The notes: generated by a model from the letters alone, not told the origin. Shown: positions 1 through 5,368, counted from the stretch's first letter. The stretch is 5,444 nucleotides of DNA from CAZNDN01 sp964571815 (GCA_964571815.1 CAZNDN010000205.1:1-5444), one strand, 5' to 3'. Made by a program: numbers and translations.

Positions 1-44
1 CGTGCCCGCAACGACGTACTGTCGGCCACGGTCCGATTGATTCG

Positions 45-455
45 TCAGGCGACCTCTCGTTTCACCTTCGCGGTCTCCCGCCCCGCGGCTCTTTTCACAA
101 CATCGGCTTTCTTCGCGGCAGTCGTCCGAAGTTGCTCCCGTACCTGCGAAGACTGTTTCTGCACCCGTTCTTTCACCTTTGCTACTTCCCGACGGACCGC
201 CGCTTCCGGACTTGTTTTCCGCACCGCCCGACCGATCTCTTCGACGGACTTCTCCGCCGTCCCGCGCTCAAAAAGCTCTTCCACGGCCGAGCCGCCTCGC
301 CCGCGAAGTTTTTTGATAATCCCGGCGCCGATCAGTTTCCTGATACGCTCCAAGTCCTCGACCTCAAGCGGAGCGGGTTTGGCGGGCGGACGGCCCTTTT
401 CCACGGAGGAGGTCCGGGCCGATCGCCCGACGAAGGATAGCCGATTCCCTCGCAT
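45..455 (-). CDS. Small charged, coiled-coil-like hypothetical protein
   Basis: I do not recognise this 136-residue protein. An N-terminal stretch of about 30 residues rich in Ser, Arg and Pro is followed by a predicted helical core (about 31-60, LEVEDLERIRKLIGAGIIKK). The C-terminal half (about 65-136) is rich in Lys, Arg, Glu, Gln and Ala with few aromatics, as in coiled-coil, phasin-like or nucleic-acid-coating tails. There is no signal peptide, membrane segment or cysteine. The frame looks coding because its composition is that of a charged soluble helix, while the opposite frame gives an unlikely Ser/Arg/Phe/Thr-rich product. The start is uncertain: ATG at 455 has no clear Shine-Dalgarno. 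GTG at 404 (residue 18) and TTG at 353 (residue 35, with GAGG eight bases before it) are alternatives. It is divergent from the FmdB gene. Only 44 bases lie beyond its stop, so its downstream neighbour is unseen. Confidence 0.6.
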   Translation of the reverse strand: MRGNRLSFVGRSARTSSVEKGRPPAKPAPLEVEDLERIRKLIGAGIIKKLRGRGGSAVEELFERGTAEKSVEEIGRAVRKTSPEAAVRREVAKVKERVQKQSSQVREQLRTTAAKKADVVKRAAGRETAKVKREVA

Positions 456-543
456 AGTATATTTCTAGTGTGGATCACCGCATAATATCCCTTTTCGAGG
501 GCTTCGTTTGACGCAAACCGGAAAAACCAAAAGGAGCGTGACC
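456..543. promoter_or_regulatory. Divergent spacer with AT-rich core and FmdB ribosome-binding site
   Basis: This 88-bp gap between two divergent starts must hold at least the FmdB control signals. An AT-rich part includes CATAAT at 481-486, a five-of-six match to a -10 box, but I find no good -35 at 16-18 bp from it. The Shine-Dalgarno AAGGAG at 531-536, seven bases before the ATG at 544, is clear and decides the FmdB start. The promoter assignment is inference; the ribosome-binding site is seen directly. Confidence 0.35.
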
Positions 544-732
544 ATGCCGATGTACGAGTATCAGTGCGAAAAATGCGGCGAGGAATTCGAGGAACTGGTC
601 GGGGTGGGCGCAACAGCATCCCCCAAATGCCCCTCGTGCGGTTCCGAACGCACTCGGAAAAAGGTGTCAACATTTGCCTCGATGGGTCCATCCGGAACGG
701 GAGGATCATGCGCCGGCTCGCGCTTTACGTGA
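544..732 (+). CDS. FmdB-family zinc-ribbon protein
   Basis: This 62-residue protein opens with MPMYEYQCEKCGEEFEEL, the hallmark of the FmdB family (putative regulatory protein, CxxC_CXXC_SSSS type). Two CxxC knuckles, C8/C11 and C29/C32, are spaced to bind one zinc ion in a rubredoxin-like ribbon. Its length is at the short end of the usual range, and the tail is Gly/Ser-rich (about residues 48-59) with an extra Cys at 56. The start at 544 is chosen for AAGGAG seven bases upstream and for the family's conserved MPxYEY opening; an in-frame upstream start at 508 would add 12 unlike residues. The family is named after an amide/formamide regulator, but the role of most members is unknown, so no specific target should be read into the name. 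A thioredoxin-fold gene follows on the same strand after 168 bp. Confidence 0.9.
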   Translation: MPMYEYQCEKCGEEFEELVGVGATASPKCPSCGSERTRKKVSTFASMGPSGTGGSCAGSRFT

Positions 733-745
733 GCGAGCTGATCGC

Positions 746-761
746 GGGACCGGTCGGTCCC
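746..761 (+). terminator. Short GC-rich hairpin after the FmdB gene
   Basis: GGGACC (746-751) pairs perfectly with GGTCCC (756-761) across a four-base loop, starting 13 bases after the FmdB stop. A second, weaker hairpin follows (GCAAACG at 772-778 with CGTTGC at 788-793, one bulged A). Neither is followed by a T-run, so an intrinsic terminator is not established. They could instead stabilise the message's 3' end or attenuate read-through into the thioredoxin gene. Confidence 0.3.
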
Positions 762-900
762 CGGGAAAAGAGCAAACGCTTCCCCATCGTTGCTTCCGGC
801 GGATTATCGCCTGACGATTGATGCGGAATTCAGGAGAAAGGAATCACCTCTGCAGGCAGAACTTCATACAAATACTCACAGCACACCACCCTACGGTTTC

Positions 901-1344
901 GTGAAGCGAGTCACAGCCGCACGGAGAAGCGGCGTGGCGATTTTTGCAGCGGTGGTGGTGGTCTTCTTGCAGGGGGCCTCGTGTTCGAACAATACTGATG
1001 AAGCCGGCACTTCGGGTGCGGTCCGTCACATCAAGACCCGGAGTCAGTTGAAGAAAATGCTGGAGCGCGAAGACGATCGCCTCGTCATACTCGATCTTTA
1101 TGCCGACTGGTGCGCTCCCTGCAGGATACTCGCTCCGACCCTCAACAATATCGCAAAAACGCACCGCCGCCGGGCGGTCGTGTACAAAGTCGACGTGGAC
1201 CGGCTCCCCGGTGTAGCCCGAATGTACGGGGTACGCGGGATACCGCATGTCGTGTTCATACGCGATGGAAAAACGGTCCACCACCTTACCGGCCTTCACC
1301 CTCCCGACGCCTACGAAAGAGCGGTGGGAAGGTTCGCCCCCTGA
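901..1344 (+). CDS. Membrane-anchored or lipoprotein thioredoxin-fold protein
   Basis: From the GTG at 901 the product has 147 residues. A basic n-region (KRVTAARR) is followed by a hydrophobic core, residues 11-25, and Cys 28 in LQGASC. This looks like a lipoprotein signal, although Gly at -3 is a poor lipobox residue, so an uncleaved anchor is possible. The thioredoxin domain covers about 42-147. It has LVILDLYADWCAPC with the redox pair C71/C74, P79 as in helix 2 of thioredoxins, and the cis-proline P115 in GVRGIPHVVFI. These are all the residues needed for disulfide exchange, which would act outside the cytoplasmic membrane. The frame is open further upstream (TTG at 790; CTG at 850 with AGGAGAAAGGA before it). 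I chose 901 because the signal-like segment begins there, but no Shine-Dalgarno precedes it. The last 34 bases overlap the end of the convergent sigma gene. Confidence 0.85.
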   Translation: MKRVTAARRSGVAIFAAVVVVFLQGASCSNNTDEAGTSGAVRHIKTRSQLKKMLEREDDRLVILDLYADWCAPCRILAPTLNNIAKTHRRRAVVYKVDVDRLPGVARMYGVRGIPHVVFIRDGKTVHHLTGLHPPDAYERAVGRFAP

Positions 1345-2219
1345 GCGGCTTTCGATTCCGGAGCCGCCAGCGACGAGTACTCTGTAGTAAACCACTGCCG
1401 CGTGGTAAGCCCCCTCAGACGCCGTAAGGCGGTTTCGCGAATCTGTCTGACTCGCTCCCGGGTGATATTCAGTGTCGCTCCCGCCTCATCCAGCGTTCTA
1501 CTCACTCCATCATCCAGCCCGAAGCAGAGTGAAAGCACTTTCCGTTCCCGCGGTCCCAGCATATCCAATCGCTCACGCAAATACCGACGAGCCGACTTTG
1601 TCTCCTGCCACTCCTCCGGCGTATCCGAATTGTCATCGCGCAGCAGCTCCATCAGGCTCGCATCCTCCCCTCCCCCAATGGGGCTGTCCAGCGACACGTG
1701 CCTGTTGCCGACACGCTGCGAGACTTCCAGCTTTCTCTCTTTGGTGTTGAGCGCTTCGGCGATCTCGCGCAAATCGGGCTCCCGCTGCAGCCGTTGCTCC
1801 AGCCGCTCCTCGGTCTTGCCGATCTTGTGAAGAACCCCCGCCTTGTTGGCGGGAATCTTAACGATTCGAGACTGGTCGGCAAGAGCCTGCAGAATAGCCT
1901 GCCGAATCCACCACACAGCGTAGGAAATGAACTTGAAATTCTTGGTTTCATCGAACCGCTGAGCCGCCTTGATCAACCCCATGTTTCCTTCGTTGATCAG
2001 GTCTCCCAGCAGCAGGCCCTGATTCCGATAGTTCATGGCCACGCTTACCACAAACCGAAGATTCGCCTTCACCAGCGTATGCAGGGCTGTACGGCTTCCC
2101 TGCCGTATGTCCCTGGCCAACGCCGTCTCTTCGGTCGACTTCACCGGCCGATACCGGCTGATCTGCTTGAGGTAGATTCCAAGGAACTCTTCCTCAGCGA
2201 GAGCATTGGTCCGCTTCAC
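1311..2219 (-). CDS. Sigma-70 family RNA polymerase sigma factor (RpoD/RpoS type, no region 1.1)
   Basis: This 302-residue sigma factor directs RNA polymerase to -10/-35 promoters. Region 1.2 is about residues 11-40 (FLGIYLKQISRY). Region 2 is about 45-118, with the core-binding DLINEGNMGLIKAAQRFD and the -10 recognition helix FISYAVWWIRQAILQALADQ. Region 3 is about 119-200 (RIVKIP, then VSLDSPIGGGEDASLMELL). Region 4 is about 210-270, with the -35 helix-turn-helix ITRERVRQIRETALRRLR. Region 1.1 is absent, as in group 2 factors and in the short primary sigma of some FCB-group phyla; I cannot tell which from one gene. About 32 residues (271-302) extend past the usual end and are Ala/Thr/Ser-rich. 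GTG at 2219 is the only possible start after the in-frame TGA at 2246-2244. Nine G residues sit at the ribosome-binding site. The 3' end overlaps the thioredoxin gene by 34 bp. Confidence 0.93.
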   Translation of the reverse strand: MKRTNALAEEEFLGIYLKQISRYRPVKSTEETALARDIRQGSRTALHTLVKANLRFVVSVAMNYRNQGLLLGDLINEGNMGLIKAAQRFDETKNFKFISYAVWWIRQAILQALADQSRIVKIPANKAGVLHKIGKTEERLEQRLQREPDLREIAEALNTKERKLEVSQRVGNRHVSLDSPIGGGEDASLMELLRDDNSDTPEEWQETKSARRYLRERLDMLGPRERKVLSLCFGLDDGVSRTLDEAGATLNITRERVRQIRETALRRLRGLTTRQWFTTEYSSLAAPESKAAQGANLPTALS

Positions 2220-2220
2220 G

Positions 2221-2229
2221 CCCCCCCCC
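2221..2229 (-). repeat. Nine-base G homopolymer at the sigma-factor ribosome-binding site
   Basis: On the minus strand the bases before the GTG start read AAGGGGGGGGGC. The run of nine G occupies the Shine-Dalgarno position, since poly-G can pair with the anti-Shine-Dalgarno CCUCC through G-C and G-U pairs. No other ribosome-binding site is visible. The tract lies outside the coding frame, so a length change would alter spacing and strength of initiation, not the protein. Confidence 0.6.
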
Positions 2230-2549
2230 TTATGGTATTGGTATCACTTTTGTTGTGCTCTAGATTACGGTCTCTTGGCCGTCATTATTCATCGAGTGCC
2301 GAAAGAGCTTCAGGAAGTGTCCCGATCGAGCGCCGGTCCACCGGGAGTGAAGTGTCGAGAGGGACGGGAAGGGCGTCTCGCCGGCAGCCCCCGCGACGTG
2401 GCAGTGGAGAAACGCCCGTTCATCATGCCTCAGCAAAGAGAATGCGGGCGCCGGGCTCTCAACTGAAGAGACGACGATCCGGAAATACCGGCTCCCCGCT
2501 CATGGGCCATTCGGGGTACGGCCCCGGCTGCCGGCTACAATAGCGCCAA
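2230..2549. other. 320-bp stretch without a convincing gene upstream of the sigma factor
   Basis: No frame on either strand gives a recognisable protein. The only minus-strand candidate I traced is 38 codons (2426 to 2310), Arg/Pro/Ser-rich and without family features. I compared the stretch by eye with RNase P RNA, tmRNA, SRP RNA and tRNA signatures and saw none. A possible sigma-gene promoter on the minus strand is AATAAT (2284-2289, five of six to a -10 box) with CTGAAG (2308-2313) 18 bp away, but the -35 is poor (three of six). That would give a leader of about 60 bases. A small CCGG-TCCA-CCGG hairpin also occurs near 2333-2344. The leader could be regulatory, but nothing here proves it. 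Confidence 0.4.
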
Positions 2550-2578
2550 CCGGCGTCACCGTTTCGGTGGCGGACCGG
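2550..2578 (-). terminator. Long hairpin at the end of the four-gene operon
   Basis: CCGG (2550-2553) pairs with CCGG (2575-2578), and CGTCACCG (2554-2561) pairs with CGGTGGCG (2565-2572) around a TTT loop, with a two-base bulge on one side. This gives 12 paired positions. Position 2556/2570 is G-U in plus-strand RNA but C-A mismatched in minus-strand RNA. The hairpin starts 11 bases past the stop of the last operon gene, the usual place for a terminator, but only a weak T-rich stretch follows (TTGGCGCTATTG). It may terminate weakly or protect the 3' end. Confidence 0.45.
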
Positions 2579-2589
2579 AGGATGTCTTC

Positions 2590-2913
2590 TCAGGTAAGGG
2601 CTTTGTGGATCGCTCGTTTGTGCCGATGTATCCTGCGGCGAATGAGCTTCAGACTCTTGTGGTCGTGATTACCGATAGCCTCGTCACGTTTGGCTTTCAG
2701 CTCTCGTATGGCTGCTTTTATGGCGGCCTTGTCAATACCCTTCGCCTCGTGATGCTCGTGCGTACTGATCCCCAGCGCGGTGCACAGCGCCTGGAGAAGA
2801 TGCTCCTTGTTGAGCTGCGTATATCCCCGAAGCGCCTCGTGCTCGTTCTCCCTGGCGATCTCCCTCAGTTCCGCAACGGTCTTCTTCTTGAGTTCATCGT
2901 ACGTGTAGGCCAT
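2590..2913 (-). CDS. Small Rho-N/SAP-like protein with His-rich basic tail
   Basis: This 107-residue protein begins MAYTYDELKKKTVAELREIARE, the helix-turn-helix pattern of the Rho termination factor N-terminal (Rho_N) and SAP-like domains (about residues 4-50), small folds that often bind nucleic acid. A distinctive middle follows (GYTQLNKEHLLQALCTALGISTHEHHE, about 30-56), then a helical, strongly basic C-terminus (about 60-107) with His in HDH, RIHRHKR and IHK. Proteins of this layout occur as conserved hypotheticals; their function is unknown to me. It lacks the ATPase part of Rho, so it is not Rho itself. The ATG at 2913 is chosen over longer frames because AAGGAAGGA stands just before it and the conserved domain begins there. 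It lies 31 bp after LemA and is probably the last gene of the operon. Nucleic-acid or metal binding by the tail is inference. Confidence 0.85.
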   Translation of the reverse strand: MAYTYDELKKKTVAELREIARENEHEALRGYTQLNKEHLLQALCTALGISTHEHHEAKGIDKAAIKAAIRELKAKRDEAIGNHDHKSLKLIRRRIHRHKRAIHKALT

Positions 2914-2944
2914 AGGATCCTTCCTTGTGTGCTGTAGAAATATC

Positions 2945-3511
2945 TCAGAACTGAACCTTCGGCGCTTTCTCCGCGCCCTCCTCAGCCTCAAAATACGGTG
3001 CTTCGTCAAACGAGCCGGCAAAGATGAGATAGGGGAACTTCCTTCTCGTCGAGTTAAGCGTCCGGGCAGCCTCGTTGTACCGCCTTCGCTCAACCGCAAT
3101 GCGGTTCTCCGTTCCCGCAAGCTCATCCTGCAGGGCACGAAAATTCGCACTGGCCTTCAGGTCCGGATAGCGCTCCACTACGAGGAGCAGCCGGGAAAGG
3201 GCCGACGTGAGCTGCTGGTTTGCCTTAATCTTCTCCTGAGGTGTCGTTGCGCCGCCGACCTTCGCACGGGCCTCGGTTACCGCGGTGAGAACCTCCCTCT
3301 CGTGGGAAGCGTAGCCCTTCACCGTCTCGACCAGGTTCGGCACAAGGTCGGCTCGCCGCTGAAGCTGGTTCTCTACGTTCGCCCAGGCGCTCTTGACTGT
3401 TTCGTCCAGATCCACCAGACGGTTGCGCCAGCCGATCACTCTTCCGCCGATCAACAGCAGAACCAGCACCACCCCGCCCACGGCGATCAAGGCGATTTGC
3501 CACCGTTTCAT
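2945..3511 (-). CDS. LemA family protein
   Basis: This 188-residue protein is full length for the LemA family, which consists of a membrane-anchored helical domain of unclear role. Residues 4-28 are one hydrophobic segment (IALIAVGGVVLVLLLIGG). After it comes the family core: NRLVDLDETVKSAWANVENQLQRR with DLVPNLVETVKGYASHE (about 30-71), then YPDLKASANFRALQDEL and GTENRIAVERRRYNEAARTLN (about 115-153). It ends in the conserved FP...PYFEAEEGAEKAPKVQF. The start is firm: AAGGAGG stands seven bases before ATG 3511 and is embedded in the last codons of the preceding gene, whose TAA shares one base with this ATG (TAATG). Translation of the two should be coupled. LemA genes commonly neighbour TPM-domain genes, as here. 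The odd point is the nucleotidyltransferase between them. Confidence 0.95.
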   Translation of the reverse strand: MKRWQIALIAVGGVVLVLLLIGGRVIGWRNRLVDLDETVKSAWANVENQLQRRADLVPNLVETVKGYASHEREVLTAVTEARAKVGGATTPQEKIKANQQLTSALSRLLLVVERYPDLKASANFRALQDELAGTENRIAVERRRYNEAARTLNSTRRKFPYLIFAGSFDEAPYFEAEEGAEKAPKVQF

Positions 3512-4248
3512 TACGTATCCTCCTTGCTTTGTGCGACGTCGACCGCGTGAATCAGCCGAGCAATCGCCTTCTCGTACGTGTCGAAAATCGACGCGATCAG
3601 GTTCCTGTCACCACTTCGATACGCTTCGATCACACGCCGCAGAGGCCGCCCCTCAAGCCCATACGCTTCTTCGACCGCCTCAAACAACGCTTCCCTGTTT
3701 CGGGGTATTTCGCGCTCCCTCAAATGAATCATGGCACGAAAAGCCGCACCGAAATCCTGAAGCGAGACGCCCAGCAGCTCCTTCAGCCGCTTCGGCTCCG
3801 TTCGCGCGTCAAGCCATTCCTCAACCAGGTGGAGCCGCTTGCCCTTCAACTCCCGCTCCACCTGAAGACGGACGTCTTCGTTCCTGATCTCAAGACCGGC
3901 CAGGACATCCTCTCCGTGAAGCACGCGATAGCAGCCCTTCATATTCAGAAACTCAATGGGGAAGGAATCCAGCGACCGGGTAATGTAATCCCGATCCATG
4001 AAAAGAGGTCTGTCGAACCGTCGTTTCCTCAATCGTTTCTGAACCTCACCGGAGCGTGCCACCGCGGCGAGCGACAACTCTTTCAGGACCACCAGCAGAT
4101 TGATGTCCGATCGCACCGGATCGAAGTCTCCGCCGGCCGCACTCCCATACAATACCACCGAAACGACGTCCTCACCGTATACCGAAGCATATTCGCCGGC
4201 CGCCGCCCGGGCCGTTTCCACGGGATTATCGATTCGCTTTGCCGCCAT
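3511..4248 (-). CDS. Nucleotidyltransferase-fold protein with SDIN active-site variant
   Basis: This 245-residue soluble protein has the polymerase-beta-type nucleotidyltransferase signature in its first third: VVLYGSAAGGDFDP (G35, S36) followed by VRSDINLLVVL (S47-D48-I49-N50). Standard members have GS...DxD, where two Asp bind magnesium; here the second Asp is Asn. A possible third carboxylate lies in LFMDRDYI (D85 or D87). Residues about 125-245 are helical and charged (ERELKGKRLHLVEEWLDAR), like the C-terminal helical domain of ANT-type enzymes, but no antibiotic specificity can be claimed. Whether it transfers nucleotides, and to what, is unknown; with N50 it might be weakened or noncatalytic. 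ATG 4248 has AAGGAGGAG directly upstream. It lies 49 bp after the TPM gene and overlaps the LemA start by one base, so it belongs firmly to this operon and probably works on or with the membrane partners. Confidence 0.85.
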   Translation of the reverse strand: MAAKRIDNPVETARAAAGEYASVYGEDVVSVVLYGSAAGGDFDPVRSDINLLVVLKELSLAAVARSGEVQKRLRKRRFDRPLFMDRDYITRSLDSFPIEFLNMKGCYRVLHGEDVLAGLEIRNEDVRLQVERELKGKRLHLVEEWLDARTEPKRLKELLGVSLQDFGAAFRAMIHLREREIPRNREALFEAVEEAYGLEGRPLRRVIEAYRSGDRNLIASIFDTYEKAIARLIHAVDVAQSKEDT

Positions 4249-4297
4249 GACTCCTCCTTGTCCGCCTCTCAGTCACCCAAACCCTTGACGTTCCGCC

Positions 4298-5134
4298 TTA
4301 AAACGATCGACTTGCGCCCCCGCCGCCGCTGAGGCCGCCGCCGAACCCGCCTCCGAATCCCCCGCCTCCGAACCCGCCGCCGAATCCTCCCCCGCCGTAC
4401 GAGCGCCTTCCCCCGAGAAGACTGGAAAGCAGCATGAACCACAACAGGCCTCTGCCGAACGGTGTGGCCAGGAGTACCCCGATCACGATCACCATCAGCA
4501 GCAGCCGCAGCGGAGAAGGAGACCCGGTGGAGCGTCGGTCGCCCCCGCCGACTCTTCTCCCACCGGCAGCCGACACACGAAGCGATACGTTCTTCTCTTC
4601 GGCAACACGCCGGGCGATCGCAACGACTACATCCCGAACCCCTCCGCCATAGTCGCCCTTCTTGAAAAGCGGAATGCCGTATCGATCCAGTATCCGCCCG
4701 GCCCGCGCATCGTTGATATACCCCTCCGCCCCGTAACCCACTTCGATACGAACACGCCGAGGGTTGACGGTCAGGACAAGCAACGCCCCTTCATCGGTAC
4801 CCTTACCCCCAATACCCCAGGTTTCGTAGACCCTGCTTGCGAGATCCTCTATATAGTTGTTACCCAGCGAATCGAGCGTAAGCACGGCAAGCCCGAATTC
4901 GGCCTGGTCCCAGAGGGCCTCGGCCACAGCATTGATGCTTTGTTCCGCGCCCGCATCCAGAATCTCCGCATAATCGGCAACCGCCGAATTCGGCCGGGCC
5001 GGAAGTTCCTGCCCGACGCTTGAGCCGCAAACGGAAAGGACCAGCGCCGACCATGTGAGTGACGCGGAAATCCCGCGAAGCCGCCGGATTGCTCTCTCAC
5101 CTGTTCTTCGGAGGACCTCGGACATTGTTGACAT
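4298..5134 (-). CDS. TPM-domain membrane protein with glycine-rich C-terminus
   Basis: This 278-residue protein has the usual layout of exported TPM-domain (TPM_phosphatase, formerly DUF477) proteins. It has a basic n-region (to about residue 20) and a hydrophobic signal core (about 23-40, SLTWSALVLSVCGSSVG). The periplasmic TPM domain is about 50-182, containing VADYAEILD, VYETWGIGGKGTDEGALLVLTV, RRVRIEVGYGAEGYINDARAGRIL and FKKGDYGGGVRDVVVAI. A hydrophobic stretch follows (about 209-240, probably one or two membrane segments), then a Gly/Phe repeat tail ending GGGGASRSF. TPM proteins have been linked to photosystem II repair in plants and to phosphatase activity; in bacteria the role is mostly unknown. 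ATG 5134 has GAGGGAG just before it and is preferred to Met 4. This is the first gene of the operon, followed by the nucleotidyltransferase after 49 bp. A phosphatase role here is not shown by sequence alone. Confidence 0.92.
   Translation of the reverse strand: MSTMSEVLRRTGERAIRRLRGISASLTWSALVLSVCGSSVGQELPARPNSAVADYAEILDAGAEQSINAVAEALWDQAEFGLAVLTLDSLGNNYIEDLASRVYETWGIGGKGTDEGALLVLTVNPRRVRIEVGYGAEGYINDARAGRILDRYGIPLFKKGDYGGGVRDVVVAIARRVAEEKNVSLRVSAAGGRRVGGGDRRSTGSPSPLRLLLMVIVIGVLLATPFGRGLLWFMLLSSLLGGRRSYGGGGFGGGFGGGGFGGGFGGGLSGGGGASRSF
4316..4396 (-). repeat. Imperfect tandem repeat coding the Gly/Phe tail of the TPM protein
   Basis: Residues 247-255 and 256-264 both read GGGGFGGGF, encoded by two neighbouring 27-bp units with a few base differences, and partial copies follow to residue 273. 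In DNA the tract is built of CCGCC/CCTCC triplets broken by GAA codon complements. Such tails are normal in this family, and the repeated DNA can change length by recombination. Confidence 0.8.
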
Positions 5135-5135
5135 G

Positions 5136-5159
5136 CTCCCTCTCGCACGACCGCGGTGC
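5136..5159 (+). repeat. First copy of a 22-24 bp direct repeat containing ACCGCGGT
   Basis: Positions 5136-5159 match 5423-5444 at 21 of 22 positions once two extra bases (CA, 5146-5147) are allowed for. The last 12 bases (CGACCGCGGTGC) are identical, and inside them ACCGCGGT is a perfect 8-bp palindrome. This copy lies directly before the TPM start codon and overlaps its ribosome-binding region on the minus strand. Confidence 0.5.
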
Positions 5160-5251
5160 TAATCATCTACCGGCATTCGGATGAAAAAGATTCCCCTCCG
5201 CCGGCTCCCAATCCGGTGGTCCGCCCTGCCGGACCCGCTTCCACATCACGG

Positions 5252-5273
5252 AATTTCGGCTTCTACCGGAATT
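5252..5273. other. Inverted repeat AATTTCGG/CCGGAATT
   Basis: AATTTCGG (5252-5259) and CCGGAATT (5266-5273) form an eight-pair stem (one G-U in plus-strand RNA) with a six-base loop, midway between two divergent genes. It has no T-run on either side, so it is not a standard terminator. It could be an operator-like site or a leader structure. Confidence 0.35.
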
Positions 5274-5323
5274 AGATTCGAAAAATACATGCTGCGCCCG
5301 GCACTTGAACCTCACCCTGCCGT

Positions 5324-5352
5324 TTGCACGGGTTGTGCCGGAATGCTATACT
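5324..5352 (+). promoter_or_regulatory. Near-consensus sigma-70 promoter
   Basis: TTGCAC (5324-5329, four of six to TTGACA) and TATACT (5347-5352, five of six to TATAAT) are separated by exactly 17 bp. A transcript would start near 5359 and reach the ATG at 5414 after about 55 bases. It is the best promoter match in the window and points at the gene leaving the right edge. Confidence 0.65.
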
Positions 5353-5368
5353 GAACCGACAGACCAGT

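Larger units (their letters stand above)
5135..5323. other. Divergent intergenic region upstream of the TPM operon
   Basis: This stretch should contain the minus-strand promoter of the four-gene operon, but I find only weak candidates. One is TTTTCA, 17 bp, GATTAG on the minus strand near 5161-5189. No protein family is visible: a 57-codon plus-strand frame (5181-5354) has no ribosome-binding site and overlaps the plus-strand promoter, so I do not call it. The stretch also holds the hairpin at 5252-5273 and one copy of the repeat described separately. Confidence 0.4.

Noticed and set aside
456..461. TATACT on the minus strand directly before the ATG at 455, as a possible -10 box for the first gene.
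   Set aside because: There is no -35-like sequence at 16-18 bp, and transcription would begin inside the coding region unless a later start codon is used.
37..468. A plus-strand frame of 143 codons opposite the first minus-strand gene.
   Set aside because: Its product is Ser/Arg/Thr/Phe-rich without domains, while the minus frame gives a coherent charged helical protein. I kept the minus frame at moderate confidence.
1698..2543. A 281-codon open frame on the plus strand, antisense to the first half of the sigma gene and its upstream region.
   Set aside because: It mirrors a clear sigma-factor gene on the other strand, has no family motifs, and its extension past 2220 turns Arg/Ser/Gly-rich. 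Long antisense frames are expected in GC-rich coding DNA.
2230..2549. Possible RNase P RNA, tmRNA or SRP RNA in the GC-rich gap.
   Set aside because: By eye I found none of the conserved core sequences of these RNAs; a covariance search would settle it.
3529..4332. A 267-codon plus-strand frame opposite the nucleotidyltransferase gene.
   Set aside because: The minus strand encodes a recognisable protein with a good ribosome-binding site and tight operon spacing; the plus frame has no motifs and a composition typical of antisense translation.
4316..4396. The regular CCGCC/CCTCC pattern as a possible CRISPR-like or satellite repeat.
   Set aside because: It is in frame and encodes the Gly/Phe tail typical of TPM-domain proteins; there are no spacers.
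5181..5354. A 57-codon plus-strand frame starting MKKIPLRRL and ending near TGCAGMLY.
   Set aside because: It has no ribosome-binding site or family features, and its end overlaps the -35 and -10 boxes of the best promoter in the window.
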